DNA of 64,000 nt from an uncultured Chlorobiaceae bacterium (GCA_903895195.1 CAITSZ010000037.1:1-64000), one strand, 5' to 3'. Counted from the first letter of the stretch, positions 8,466 through 18,310 are shown. The notes: generated from the sequence alone by a model not told the origin. Translations and numbers: made by a program.

Positions 8466-11183
8466 ATGAAACGTACGGTCAAGATATTTCAAGCCGTAGC
8501 ACCGATATCGCTTTTTCTTGCCTTGGCAGGAATAAGTCCGGCTATGGCTGCCAATGTTATTATTGAAGGCAGGGTTATCGACAAGGATACAAGGGACCCT
8601 CTGCCGGCCGCAACCGTGGTTGTCCAGGGCACTGCCCAAGGTGTGATAACCGATGCTGACGGAAAATTCAGGCTTGCAGTATCTGATGAAGGATCGTTGA
8701 ATTTAAAGGCATCCTACATCAGTTATCGTCCTGAATCCTTAACAGCTAAGGCGACAACTCAGAAAAGAACTTATGTCGAATTCCTCCTGTCGCAGGAGAA
8801 CGCCATGTCATCGCAGATCGTGGTTCTTGCCGACAGGGCAAAAGAACGCGAGACACCGGTCGCAGTTTCAAAAGTTTCTAAAGAACAGATCAAAAGCCAG
8901 CTTGGGTCTCAGGATATCCCTCTTGTACTGAACACAACGCCAAGTGTCTACAGTACTATGCAGGGCGGTGGTGCCGGTGATGCCCGTATCAACGTCCGTG
9001 GGTTTGACCAAAGGCACATGGGGATAATGATCAACGGTATACCAATCAATGACATGGAGAACGGCTGGGTATACTGGTCGAACTGGGACGGTCTTGGTGA
9101 CATCACCTCGTCGATACAGATGCAGAGAGGTCTCAGCGCTGTAAATCTTGCTGTCCCCGCTATCGGCGGAACGATGAATATCATTACTGATCCCACTGCC
9201 ATGGAGTCAGGTCTAAGCTTGAAGCAGGAGTTTGGAAATGATGGGTTTTTAAAATCCACCGCTGTCGCTAATTCCGGACTTATCGATGGAAAGTATGCTG
9301 TGAGTGGCGCAATAGTCCGCAAGACAGGTGACGGTGCTGTTGACCACGCTTGGACCGATGCATCGGCATACTATCTTGGAGCTGCATGGAACATCAACAA
9401 AAATAACAGGCTGGAGTTCTATGCAATGGGTGCTCCTCAGAGTCATGGTCAGAACAACAACAAGCAAAATATTGGAGTCTATGACAGCCAATATGCAAAG
9501 ACTCTTGATGGCTACAGTCCAGCTGCTCTCGCATCCTATCAGGAAAGAGGGCGTACCTACAGTCAGAACTGGTCCCCGGTCAGCTCCTCTTATCAGGGAC
9601 AGCAGTACTGGAATGGTTCAACGCACGACCGGTATGATGCGAATTATATCAATCAAGCCGAGAACTATTACCACAAGCCTCTCGTGAACCTCAACTGGTA
9701 TTCCCAGCTCTCTGAATCGCTCAACCTCCTTTCGACAGTTTACTATTCCGGCGGCACAGGTGGTGGTTCGGGAATACTCGGGACTATAAAACAGTATAAT
9801 GCTAATAACGTTGCAGGCACTGCCACACCGCTGCCATGGCGTTACGATTGGGATGCGACCATAGCGGCCAATAAAGCCCAGGCTGATGGACGTTCCCTTG
9901 GTATTTTGCGCAACAGTGTCAATAACCAGTGGACCATCGGCGCTTTGTCAAAACTGAACTACCAGGCGACAGAAAACTTGAAGCTTTCGACCGGTATTGA
10001 TGCCAGAAAAGCTGAAATCGACCATTTCCAGGAAGTCAGAGATCTGCTTGGCGGCACGTATTACAATGACACCTACAATCAGTTTCAAACATCATCCAAG
10101 AAAGGCCTGGGAGAGAAGATTGCCTACAACAACACAAATAATGTGGATTGGCTTGGCACCTATGGTCAGGCAGAGTACAAGAGTGGAGATTTTACAAGCT
10201 ACGGTACAGCAGGGATTTCCAGTATCAAGTACAAGTTTACAGACCATTTCAATAAGGATGCCAATGGCAATGAAAGGGTTATATCAGCTGATCCTGTGAC
10301 AGGCTACCAGTTCAAGGGTGGGGTGAACTATAACATCACCAGTGAACTCAACCTTTTCACGAATATCGGGTATGTTGCAAAGGTGCCGATCTTTGACAAT
10401 GTTATAGATGATGTCACTGGTCGTATTGTAAACGATCCGAAAAACGAGAAGTTCACCTCGTATGAAGCAGGGGCAGTCTACACTTCGCCAGACAAGGATT
10501 TCAAAGTTCAGGGAAATGTCTATTACACTCAGTGGAAAGATCAGGCTCAAACTATGAATGTCATCAACGCTGACGGAAGTGATGGTCAGGTCTTTCTGAA
10601 CGGTCTGAATTCCCGATACTACGGAGTTGAACTGGAGGCTGCCTGGCAACCATCAAGATTTGTCAAGTTTGATGCTGCCGGCTCATTAGGTAACTGGATG
10701 TATACCAATGATGTTAATGGTACCTATAATGATAAACCGGGACATGTCATACCCTATACATACTATATCAATGGGTTGAAGGTCGGTGATGCCCCTCAAA
10801 CCCAATTCTCCCTTGCAGCGACGGTCTACCCTGTCAGCAGACTCTCTCTCCAGCTGGTAATGAAGCATTACCGCGATCATTATGCATCCTGGGATCCATT
10901 CACAAGAACAGCACTTGAGAATGGAGCGCGTCCTCAAAGCTGGAAGATTCCTGATTACAGTGTGTTTGATCTGCATGCATCATATCGGCTGCCGCTTGAA
11001 ACAAAGAAAACAGAAGTCCGTCTTTTTGCGCATGTATTCAACCTCTTTAACACAGTTTACGTTCAAGAGGCTGTAGACAATGCGAGCTATGCCAAATTTG
11101 ATTCTAATCACAGCGCCGATGATGCCGGCGTCTTTCTTGGACTGTCAAGATCATGGAATGCCGGTGTAGAGGTGACCTTCTGA
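8466..11183 (+). CDS. TonB-dependent receptor with carboxypeptidase-regulatory-like domain
   Basis: Outer-membrane 22-strand barrel importer of 905 residues. A signal peptide (about residues 1-27, ending MAANV) is followed by a carboxypeptidase-regulatory-like domain (about 30-110; GRVIDKDTRDPLPAATVVVQ), then a plug (about 125-240; INVRGFDQRHMGIMINGIPI) and the barrel, ending in the aromatic residue of GVEVTF. This N-terminal extension is typical of Bacteroidetes/Chlorobi receptors. The substrate cannot be read from sequence. The PHO-box-like repeat just upstream and the secreted phosphodiesterase divergently encoded next door hint at a phosphorus-containing ligand. A strong hairpin terminator follows. 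Confidence 0.92.
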   Translation: MKRTVKIFQAVAPISLFLALAGISPAMAANVIIEGRVIDKDTRDPLPAATVVVQGTAQGVITDADGKFRLAVSDEGSLNLKASYISYRPESLTAKATTQKRTYVEFLLSQENAMSSQIVVLADRAKERETPVAVSKVSKEQIKSQLGSQDIPLVLNTTPSVYSTMQGGGAGDARINVRGFDQRHMGIMINGIPINDMENGWVYWSNWDGLGDITSSIQMQRGLSAVNLAVPAIGGTMNIITDPTAMESGLSLKQEFGNDGFLKSTAVANSGLIDGKYAVSGAIVRKTGDGAVDHAWTDASAYYLGAAWNINKNNRLEFYAMGAPQSHGQNNNKQNIGVYDSQYAKTLDGYSPAALASYQERGRTYSQNWSPVSSSYQGQQYWNGSTHDRYDANYINQAENYYHKPLVNLNWYSQLSESLNLLSTVYYSGGTGGGSGILGTIKQYNANNVAGTATPLPWRYDWDATIAANKAQADGRSLGILRNSVNNQWTIGALSKLNYQATENLKLSTGIDARKAEIDHFQEVRDLLGGTYYNDTYNQFQTSSKKGLGEKIAYNNTNNVDWLGTYGQAEYKSGDFTSYGTAGISSIKYKFTDHFNKDANGNERVISADPVTGYQFKGGVNYNITSELNLFTNIGYVAKVPIFDNVIDDVTGRIVNDPKNEKFTSYEAGAVYTSPDKDFKVQGNVYYTQWKDQAQTMNVINADGSDGQVFLNGLNSRYYGVELEAAWQPSRFVKFDAAGSLGNWMYTNDVNGTYNDKPGHVIPYTYYINGLKVGDAPQTQFSLAATVYPVSRLSLQLVMKHYRDHYASWDPFTRTALENGARPQSWKIPDYSVFDLHASYRLPLETKKTEVRLFAHVFNLFNTVYVQEAVDNASYAKFDSNHSADDAGVFLGLSRSWNAGVEVTF

Positions 11184-11201
11184 GGCCTTGTTGAACAGCA
11201 A

Positions 11202-11243
11202 GAAACAGCAAAAGGCGACTTGAAAGTCGCCTTTTGCTGTTTC
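11202..11243. terminator. 19-bp perfect hairpin terminator
   Basis: A perfect 19-bp inverted repeat with a TGAA loop lies 18 bases after the receptor stop codon. An A-tract and T-tract inside the stem let it work in both directions, which suits the convergent repeat-protein gene on the other side. Confidence 0.85.
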
Positions 11244-11292
11244 AGTATTTCATCAACTCTTCGTAAGGGCAGAGATGCCCCCCGGGAAAAAG

Positions 11293-12294
11293 TTATGCTA
11301 AAACGTTACCCTTTACATTCTTGGTCACCCTGATCTCTTCCTCGACAAAGGGCTGCGCATTCTCTTCACAAAGAAAATCTCCACCGACTTTTTTCAGCTC
11401 GCATTCCAACGCTGTAAGCTTATTGCCTGAACAATTGAAATTCCCTTTCACTTTTTTAGGTGCTCCCGTAAGTGAAGTCAACTGATTCATTGAACAATCA
11501 AAATTTCCCTTGACTTTTTCAGGAGATCTTTTGAGCGACGTCAGCATGTTGCAGGAACACTCAAATGCTTCAACCTCATGCGGTGTGCCTTTAAGCGAAG
11601 TAAGATGGTTACAGGAGCAAATAAAACTACCTTTAACCTTTTTTGGAGATCCCTTGAGCGATGTAAGCTGATTACCTGAACAATCAAAATTTCCGGAAAC
11701 TTGACGAGGTCCGCCTTCAAGTGAAACCAGTTGGTTCCCTGCACAGGAAAAATCTCCGAAAATGATTACTGGTGAATCTTTGAGAGTGGTAAGATGATTG
11801 TATGAACAATCAAAATCACCACCAACAATCTTTGGAGAACTCTCAAGGGTTTCCAATTGGTTCCTTGAACAATTGAAGTCTCCTTCAACAAGTTCAGGGC
11901 CTCCCGAAAGAATAGTTCCGACACTTGACACTATCTCTTCTTTCAATGACTTCAACTTGTTTCCTGAACAGGAAAAATCACCCATAATAAAAACCGGGCA
12001 TCCGCCAAGAGAGGCCAGGAGATTGTTTGAACAATCATAATCACCTTTAACTTCCTCCGGGCCAAATTCCAGTGTTGTCAATTTGTTCGATGAACAAGTA
12101 AAATCACCTTTGATCTTTTTAGGAGCCCCGGCAAGTGAGGTAAGTTTATTGCCCGAACAATTGAAATTTCCCTTGACCTTCTCAGGACAGCCTTCAAGTG
12201 AGGTTAACCCCTTATTCGAACAATCAATGTCGCCTTTTATATCAATGGCACCCATGACGTCGGCAAAAGATAGTTGTGTGACTTTTTTAGCCAT
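11293..12294 (-). CDS. Cys/Leu-rich repeat (LRR-like) protein, about 13 repeats
   Basis: Paralogue of the protein at 713-1876, with about 13 units of the same NFxCSxNxLTSLxGxPxxV pattern in 333 residues. One unit near residue 110 carries an insertion of about 12 residues (EEIVSSVGTILS). The N-terminus MAKKVTQLSFADVMG aligns with the other copy and fixes both starts. No signal peptide or membrane segment. It lies 78 bases downstream of a phoU-like gene on the same strand, repeating the phoU-LRR order at the window start. Function unknown. Confidence 0.85.
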   Translation of the reverse strand: MAKKVTQLSFADVMGAIDIKGDIDCSNKGLTSLEGCPEKVKGNFNCSGNKLTSLAGAPKKIKGDFTCSSNKLTTLEFGPEEVKGDYDCSNNLLASLGGCPVFIMGDFSCSGNKLKSLKEEIVSSVGTILSGGPELVEGDFNCSRNQLETLESSPKIVGGDFDCSYNHLTTLKDSPVIIFGDFSCAGNQLVSLEGGPRQVSGNFDCSGNQLTSLKGSPKKVKGSFICSCNHLTSLKGTPHEVEAFECSCNMLTSLKRSPEKVKGNFDCSMNQLTSLTGAPKKVKGNFNCSGNKLTALECELKKVGGDFLCEENAQPFVEEEIRVTKNVKGNVLA

Positions 12295-12372
12295 AATAAT
12301 CTCAAAATAATTTTAGCAATAATAGCTGTTGTATTCCTTAATGCTACTCAATGTTAATGGATAAGCAAAACA

Positions 12373-13044
12373 TTAATTTGCGAGGTCTTCATAATCATCT
12401 TTATGATGAATAATCTCACCGCTCACCAAATAAATAACCTCCTGGGCAATCTTGGATGCATGGTCAGCCATACGCTCAATATACCTTGAAATACTTAAAG
12501 CATCAGTCAGCTGTTCAACATCTGCGTCCTGGCTTTTCATTAACGTTGTTACCTTGTTAAAAACAAAACGATGCATTGCATCAATCTTTTCATCATGAGC
12601 ACAAACCTCTTCAGCCAGAGCGCGGTCTTGTAGGATAAACGCATTAACTGACTTTTTAACCATTTCGCCGGTGCGCATGCTCATTTTTTCAAACTCCAGT
12701 GTTTCAAGCAGTTCCGGAGCCAATTCCAGCATGAGATCAATAATATGCATAGAGAGTTCACCTATACGCACAAGATCATCGTTGATCATGAGAATCGTAA
12801 CTATAGTGCGTAAATCCCTTGCAACAGGATGATGCATTGCCAAAAACGCAATGCAGCGCTCCTCAAGGTCGAGTTCTTCACTATCAATCTCTTTTCCGGC
12901 AAGCTTGATATTTGGAACGCCGTTGGCATCATGATATTTAACCGCGCGCAGTGCCTCAAATAAATTACCGACGACTTTATCGGAGATGTCAACAAGAACC
13001 AGGGAGAGTTCTTTTATATAAAGGTGAATTGGCCTGTCAGGCAT
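12373..13044 (-). CDS. phoU: PhoU-like protein (second copy)
   Basis: A 223-residue PhoU-domain protein, likely cytoplasmic and phosphate-related. The C-terminal motif SRYIERMADHASKIAQEVIYL is intact. The first metal-site motif reads NDDLVRIGELSMHI, so the usual E-x3-D has become V-x3-E, unlike the copy at the window start. It is transcribed ahead of the repeat protein at 11.3-12.3 kb. A PHO-box-like site lies about 130 bases upstream. Whether it still acts with PhoR/Pst or has a separate role cannot be decided here. Confidence 0.9.
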   Translation of the reverse strand: MPDRPIHLYIKELSLVLVDISDKVVGNLFEALRAVKYHDANGVPNIKLAGKEIDSEELDLEERCIAFLAMHHPVARDLRTIVTILMINDDLVRIGELSMHIIDLMLELAPELLETLEFEKMSMRTGEMVKKSVNAFILQDRALAEEVCAHDEKIDAMHRFVFNKVTTLMKSQDADVEQLTDALSISRYIERMADHASKIAQEVIYLVSGEIIHHKDDYEDLAN

Positions 13045-13429
13045 AAAAAAGAGTTTGAAAAATTGCTATAGACTGAAATAGTTCCAACACCTGCGCGCTT
13101 AATTTACACTCTTTCAAAATGCAGGCAAAACACCAGAGGCGGTTGAGCACAGTTTGAAAGATAATTACAGATGAATTTGCATAAATGTAACAAGGACTCT
13201 CTTTTCATGGGCATGATAAATCACTAAAATTTAATGTCCGACTATTCATGTTTTATGTGTGTTATTCTTATCTGTGTTTACCTGATGACTATATCAATTA
13301 ATTGTGAACTGCCATGCCAAAAGTATCGAACTGCGCTGACGAATTGCGTCATCGTTTGCTCTCATCATAATCATTCCGAACTCCCGTGAGGAATCTCTTT
13401 TCCCCTATATCACTATAAACTATTCGAAT
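13045..13429. other. Intergenic region upstream of phoU-like gene
   Basis: A 385-base gap without a convincing gene. It holds one PHO-box-like repeat and presumably the promoter of the leftward phoU-like gene. Confidence 0.5.
13176..13192 (-). promoter_or_regulatory. PHO-box-like repeat (TTTGCA-N5-GTAACA)
   Basis: TTTGCA and GTAACA half-sites with 11-bp period, about 130 bases upstream of the second phoU-like gene. The same pair of half-sites occurs upstream of the third phoU-like gene (20260-20276) and, reversed, upstream of a metallophosphoesterase (20680-20696). Confidence 0.5.
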
Positions 13430-13654
13430 ATGAATAAGGGTATATGGAACGAAATTGTTTGCCGTCTTGCATACAAGGGAATAACTGAAGATAAATCTTC
13501 CCGATATATCCCGCACTTCCAGTCGGGTGATGATCATGAGCTGAACCCATTGGAGTGGCACTCCCTTATACAACTCCTTTACGATGAAGCAGAAAAGCGG
13601 GGCCTCGATGAGGCTGTCGAAACCGCTTACATTGAACGAAGTCATAAAAAGTAA
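13430..13654 (+). CDS. Small hypothetical protein, 74 aa
   Basis: A 74-residue acidic frame with ATG start (MNKGIWNEIVCRLAYKG) and a predicted helical C-terminal half (LLYDEAEKRGLDEAVETAY). I recognise no family. A longer antisense frame overlaps it, but this frame has more regular composition and agrees in direction with the next small gene. It could be spurious. Confidence 0.45.
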   Translation: MNKGIWNEIVCRLAYKGITEDKSSRYIPHFQSGDDHELNPLEWHSLIQLLYDEAEKRGLDEAVETAYIERSHKK

Positions 13655-13787
13655 GTCAATACGCCATCCTTCTCTTGTTACATGTTTGAAAACAATAGCA
13701 TAGTGGGGGCAGAAGTATCGATCAGCATGATATATTTGCACATCATATTTCACTCTCCAAACAACAACAACATAAAATATTCAACCA

Positions 13788-14108
13788 ATGAATGACATAT
13801 CAATATGGCCTGAAACGATCAATGAAGGCGTAGAGCTGATGATCGATACAATGAGTGACATTGATAAATGGGAACTTCTGAATGCTAAAAAGGAAGATCT
13901 TTCCCGCTTCCATTATACACTGGGTATGCTTATCTGCGGATGGTTCGGGCTCTATAACGGCAACACAGCCATGCTCGAAGCCTGCGCCAATACACGGAAG
14001 AATGAGATCGAACGCCTCATTGCTCTCAGCGACCCGGAAGAGGCCTCTGCGATAATTATAGAAGCAATATGGATGCGGCTGAGGGCGGAAATGAAAGTTT
14101 CTGTATAA
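13788..14108 (+). CDS. DUF6794-like small protein (copy 1)
   Basis: A 106-residue protein of a small family I recall as DUF6794. It shows WPETINEGVELMIDTMSD near the N-terminus, FHYTLGMLICGWFGLYNGN in the middle and DPEEASAIIIEAIWMRL near the C-terminus. Two closer relatives occur in this window at 33.5 and 48.0 kb, and this copy is the most diverged. Function unknown; the proteins are probably cytoplasmic and helical. Each copy is a solo gene. Confidence 0.75.
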   Translation: MNDISIWPETINEGVELMIDTMSDIDKWELLNAKKEDLSRFHYTLGMLICGWFGLYNGNTAMLEACANTRKNEIERLIALSDPEEASAIIIEAIWMRLRAEMKVSV

Positions 14109-14664
14109 AGCCAGAAAGAAAAGAGTGATGTTCGCGTCGGTGAAGAGGATGAGATTATTTGTGATGAACTCTTGACGCATTTGAGTGCCGTCACTTGGTG
14201 ACGGCCGCCTGAGCAATCCTCCCTGAAAAGTTACACCCATATTCCTGACTACCGCCAGCTCTCCTCTGAATCCCTCCCAACCCGTTGCTTTTCTCCATGT
14301 CACTCGCTACGTACTCATCCCTTCGTTGAAGAAAGAGCCCGTAGGTCAGGAGAGTCTCCGTCATCTTGTCCAAACCAGAAAAGAACGCAAGCCCCAGTCA
14401 ATAAGATTATACTCAATCAAAAAGCTGATAGCCCAAAGAGGGCGCAAAAATATTTTTCACAGATGTAACAAAGCCTCTATTGCCGGGAAACAAAAATGAT
14501 ACTATGTTAATTAAATGCTTGTAAATCAATGTTTTCCTGAACTATTTAGAGCCCGCGAAGGTTCTTCTGTATATATAGAAAATCCCCCTTCAGACTTCAC
14601 AAAGAAAAACAAAAAACTGAACGGATAATACAAACAAAAGGCCTGCCAAAAGGGAATTACAGCC
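14109..14664. other. Intergenic region, 556 bases
   Basis: No gene I can support. It has a short hairpin (GCCGTCAC arms, 14187-14205) without a T-run and one PHO-box-like site. A leftward 60-codon frame at 14191-14373 has no ribosome-binding site or recognisable family. Confidence 0.4.
14454..14470. promoter_or_regulatory. PHO-box-like repeat (TTTTCA-N5-GTAACA)
   Basis: Half-sites TTTTCA and GTAACA with 11-bp period, about 195 bases before the pentapeptide-repeat gene. The same variant, reversed, is at 33955-33971. Confidence 0.4.
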
Positions 14665-15429
14665 ATGTTGGACATAGAAATGCTTCTCAGATCAGTAACA
14701 GAGTGGAACGAAACACGCAGAAAAAATCCAGGACTCGACGTAGACCTGAGTGGAGTAGACCTCACTCGGGCATGTCTTCACGGCGCCAATCTCAGCAATG
14801 CTAACCTTCAAGGGGCGAACCTTATTGAAGCCAACATAAGCGGAGCAAACTTTTACAGGGCTGACCTCAGTAACGCAAACCTGCGCAGGGCTATCCTCCA
14901 CAGGGCAAGCCTGATTAAAGCCAACTTAAGCGATGCAAGTTTTTATGAGGCAAATCTTGATGGAGCATGCCTCCATAGGGCAGATCTTTCCCGATCCATC
15001 CTCACTGAGGCAAACCTTCGGGGGGCATACCTCATTGAAGCAAATCTCTCCGATACCATTCTTGATGGGGCGATTCTCCATGGGGCAGACTTGATTGAGG
15101 CCAATCTTCAAGGGGCACAACTCACGGATGCGAATCTCCGCAAGGCCAGTCTCCACTGGACAAACCTCAATAAGGCTGATTTTCATAGAGCCAACCTCCA
15201 GTATGCAAGCCTCTTCGGGGCAACCCTCCAAAAAGCAAATCTCCAAAAAGCAAACCTTCATGGTGCCGACCTGACTGAGGCCGACCTCACTGATGCCAAC
15301 CTCACCGATGCAGACCTCGGTATGGCTAATCTTATAGGAGCAAACCTGACTGGTACCGACTTAAATAACGCTAATCTTGAAGGGAGCTCATTAGGTAATT
15401 ATCATCATAATAATAAGATAATAGCTTAA
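14665..15429 (+). CDS. Pentapeptide-repeat protein
   Basis: After a short N-terminal helix (MLDIEMLLRSVTEWNETRRK) the protein consists of about 43 consecutive A(D/N)LxG-type pentapeptides from about residue 26 to 241, for example LSGVDL, LHGANLSNANLQGANL. This predicts a right-handed quadrilateral beta-helix. Such proteins can mimic DNA or act as scaffolds, but the role cannot be read from sequence. No signal peptide, so probably cytoplasmic. The tail is polar (NYHHNNKIIA). Confidence 0.9.
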   Translation: MLDIEMLLRSVTEWNETRRKNPGLDVDLSGVDLTRACLHGANLSNANLQGANLIEANISGANFYRADLSNANLRRAILHRASLIKANLSDASFYEANLDGACLHRADLSRSILTEANLRGAYLIEANLSDTILDGAILHGADLIEANLQGAQLTDANLRKASLHWTNLNKADFHRANLQYASLFGATLQKANLQKANLHGADLTEADLTDANLTDADLGMANLIGANLTGTDLNNANLEGSSLGNYHHNNKIIA

Positions 15430-15696
15430 CGGTCGACAATTCCCCTTAGATGGGACTTTTATGAAATAATAGTGCCAGCTAAAATGGGTGGTCGTTGATT
15501 AATTGCTTATGCCCTTCGAACTTGAAAGCATTGGAACAGATCAGCGACAATGTTGTCAGATCCGGATAGATCGCTTCGAACAAAAACACCGGCAGAATCA
15601 ACTGCCTCACAGCAAAGTTACGGGGAATTTCCGCTTAGAGATTAAAAAAAAAATTTCTACATTCACCTTTTATTTAAAAACTAAGGTGGATAAATC

Positions 15697-17154
15697 GTGA
15701 TTAATTTTAACAAAAGAATACTCATTATTGGATTCGGCTCTGTATCTCAATGTACAGTTCCCATCCTTTTTAAACACATCAACGTCGATTATTCTCAAGT
15801 CACTATTATGGATTTTGAGGATATTCGCGAAAAAGTATCACCCTGGACAGCATTGGGCGTTACATACATTAATCATCAAATTACGCCGTATAATCTGGCA
15901 CAAACCCTTTCGACGTATGTTGCAGAGGGCGATTTGATAATAGATTTAGCGTGGAATATTGATTGTTGTGAAATTCTTCAATGGTGTCATGATCATGGTG
16001 TCCTCTATATGAACACCTCGGTAGAAGTGTGGGATCCTTATACAGGGGTTGAGACTCAGCATCCTACCGAAAGAACACTCTACTGCCGGCACATGAATAT
16101 CCGCCGCATGACTTCACAGTGGCAGAATAAAGGAGTTACGGCGGTGCTGGAGCATGGAGCAAATCCCGGATTGATATCTCACTTTACCAAACAAGGGTTA
16201 CTTGATATTGCCGACGCCGTCATTGCCCAGAACAAGATCGGTCCTGCTCAAGCCGAAATTATTAAAGAGCTGGCTGAAAAAAGAATTTTCAATGAACTCG
16301 CCATGGCGCTTGGCGTCAAAGTGATTCATTGCTCTGAAAGGGACACTCAAATTTCTGACATTCCAAAACAGGTTGACGAGTTTGTAAATACATGGAGTGT
16401 CGAGGGATTCAGGGAAGAGGGCATGACTACTGCTGAGATGGGTTGGGGAACACATGAAAAAGAGCTTCCGGAATTTGCCTATACCCACAAGGAAGGACCG
16501 CAAAACCAGATCTGTCTTGCCAAAATGGGTATGAATACCTGGGTCTGCACCTGGGTGCCTGATTATGATATACGCGGCATGGTAGTCCGCCATGGCGAAG
16601 CGTTTACAATTTCCGACTACCTGACTGTCAGTAAAGATGGGCAAGCCGTCTACCGTCCGACGGTACATTACGCCTATTGTCCGAGTGATGCCGCTATTAC
16701 CTCTCTGCATGAGCTGCGTGGGTATGACTATAAGCTTCAGCCAAACTTCAGGATCATGAATGATGAGATCACCAAGGGTTCTGATATTCTTGGTTCATTA
16801 CTGATGGGGCATAGTTTTAATTCCTGGTGGACAGGCTCCGCCTTGAGCATAGAGCAATCCAGAGCGCTGGAGCCTCATCAGAATGCTACCACCATGCAGG
16901 TGGCAATATCTGTGGTCGCAGCCTGTATGTGGATGATCGAAAATCCTCAAGAAGGTGTTGTTGTGCCGGATAATATCGATCATGAGTATATCCTTGGAAT
17001 TGCAAAACCCTACCTTGGCAACTTCATATCAAAAGCTTCTGATTGGACACCTTTGAAATACAATCCCAACTATTTTGCCGGGTTTAATAACCCTGATATT
17101 GATGAAACCGATCCCTGGCAGTTTAAGAACTTCCTTATAACAGATAATGATTAA
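15697..17154 (+). CDS. hss: Homospermidine synthase
   Basis: NAD-dependent enzyme that makes sym-homospermidine from putrescine, transferring the aminobutyl group. The 485-residue length fits bacterial homospermidine synthase. The Rossmann motif is at the N-terminus (ILIIGFGSVSQCTVPILF), and further family signatures are visible: SVEVWDPYTG, LEHGANPGLISHFTKQGL and TAEMGWGTHEK. It overlaps by 8 bases with a PLP-dependent decarboxylase, so the two form an operon for putrescine and then homospermidine. Confidence 0.93.
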   Translation: MINFNKRILIIGFGSVSQCTVPILFKHINVDYSQVTIMDFEDIREKVSPWTALGVTYINHQITPYNLAQTLSTYVAEGDLIIDLAWNIDCCEILQWCHDHGVLYMNTSVEVWDPYTGVETQHPTERTLYCRHMNIRRMTSQWQNKGVTAVLEHGANPGLISHFTKQGLLDIADAVIAQNKIGPAQAEIIKELAEKRIFNELAMALGVKVIHCSERDTQISDIPKQVDEFVNTWSVEGFREEGMTTAEMGWGTHEKELPEFAYTHKEGPQNQICLAKMGMNTWVCTWVPDYDIRGMVVRHGEAFTISDYLTVSKDGQAVYRPTVHYAYCPSDAAITSLHELRGYDYKLQPNFRIMNDEITKGSDILGSLLMGHSFNSWWTGSALSIEQSRALEPHQNATTMQVAISVVAACMWMIENPQEGVVVPDNIDHEYILGIAKPYLGNFISKASDWTPLKYNPNYFAGFNNPDIDETDPWQFKNFLITDND

Positions 17155-18310
17155 AACAGGATACTATCTAATGGACCCTCAAAATTTGAAACAATTGGCT
17201 CTGGAGCATGGCACACCGCTGTTTGTGGTGGATCACGACATTTTGCGAGCTAATTACCGTGAGTTTAAGCAGCATCTTCCAAGAGTTCAGGCCTATTTCG
17301 CTGTTAAGGCAAATTCAGACAGGGAAATAGTTAAAACGTTCTATGACGCTGGTGCCAGCTTTGATGTGGCCTCAATGCCTGAGTTTCTTAATGTTTATGA
17401 AAACATTAAAAGCCTTACCCCTGAAGAACAGCAGGATTTCATCTGGGACAAGATCATCTATGCGAATCCGATAAAGCCAATCCCAACCTTAAAGGAGCTC
17501 GACCGTTACAAGCCGCTGGTCACCTTTGACAATGAAGATGAAATAGCGAAAATCGCTACCTATGCACCGAACACGGGTCTTGTTTTACGAATAAAAGTAC
17601 CCAACACGGGAGCTATGGTTGAGCTCTCTTCCAAATTCGGTGCAGACCCCGGAGAAGCTGTTGACTTAATAGACAAAGCCTTTAAGAGGGGGCTTGTGGT
17701 CGAAGGCATAAGCTTCCATGTCGGCAGTCAATGCACAAATTTCCAGAACTATATTCAAGCCCTTAACCTGGCATCCAATATTTTCAAGGAATCGTGGGAA
17801 AGAGGGTATAAAGAGGTAAAAATTCTTGACATTGGCGGCGGTTTTCCTGCTCCCTACGACAATAGTATAAAACCTTTTGCTGAACTGGCAGTAATGCTCA
17901 ATTCCGAATTTGACAGACTATTCCCACCCGACATTGAAATCATAGCCGAACCCGGAAGATTTTTAGTGGCAACAGCAGCCTGGGTTGTAATGGAAATTGT
18001 TGGCACAGCGTATCGTGACGGTAAAAGATGTTATTACGTCAATGACGGAGTCTATCACACTTTTTCAGGGATTATCTTTGATCATTGCGAATATCCTTTA
18101 AAATCCTTCAAAGAGGGCAACGAGAAAATGTGTGCCGTTTATGGCCCTACCTGTGACGCTCTCGATACGATCACTTTGGCTAATCTCCTGCCCGAAGACC
18201 TTGCGATAGGGGATTTACTCTACAGTGAAAATATAGGGGCTTACAGTCACGCGTCATCGACCTACTTCAATGGTTTCCCACCCGCAAAGGTGTTGCACAT
18301 TAATAAATAG
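17147..18310 (+). CDS. Ornithine-type PLP decarboxylase (fold III)
   Basis: Alanine-racemase-fold PLP decarboxylase, most likely ornithine (or lysine/ornithine) decarboxylase supplying putrescine to the overlapping homospermidine synthase. The PLP lysine is in YFAVKAN (residue 54), the phosphate-binding glycines in LDIGGGFPAP, EPGRF is the usual arginine motif, and GPTCDALD carries the active-site Cys contributed across the dimer. The start is uncertain: the ATG at 17147 overlaps hss, while the ATG at 17171 has an AGGA about 10 bases upstream. Confidence 0.9.
   Translation: MIKTGYYLMDPQNLKQLALEHGTPLFVVDHDILRANYREFKQHLPRVQAYFAVKANSDREIVKTFYDAGASFDVASMPEFLNVYENIKSLTPEEQQDFIWDKIIYANPIKPIPTLKELDRYKPLVTFDNEDEIAKIATYAPNTGLVLRIKVPNTGAMVELSSKFGADPGEAVDLIDKAFKRGLVVEGISFHVGSQCTNFQNYIQALNLASNIFKESWERGYKEVKILDIGGGFPAPYDNSIKPFAELAVMLNSEFDRLFPPDIEIIAEPGRFLVATAAWVVMEIVGTAYRDGKRCYYVNDGVYHTFSGIIFDHCEYPLKSFKEGNEKMCAVYGPTCDALDTITLANLLPEDLAIGDLLYSENIGAYSHASSTYFNGFPPAKVLHINK

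Noticed and set aside
13349..13753. Leftward 134-codon frame
   Set aside because: Overlaps the small rightward frame and a DUF6794 upstream region; composition looks like a shadow.
14191..14373. Leftward 60-codon frame beginning MDKMTETLLTYG
   Set aside because: The start looks protein-like, but there is no ribosome-binding site, the second half is low quality and no family is recognised.
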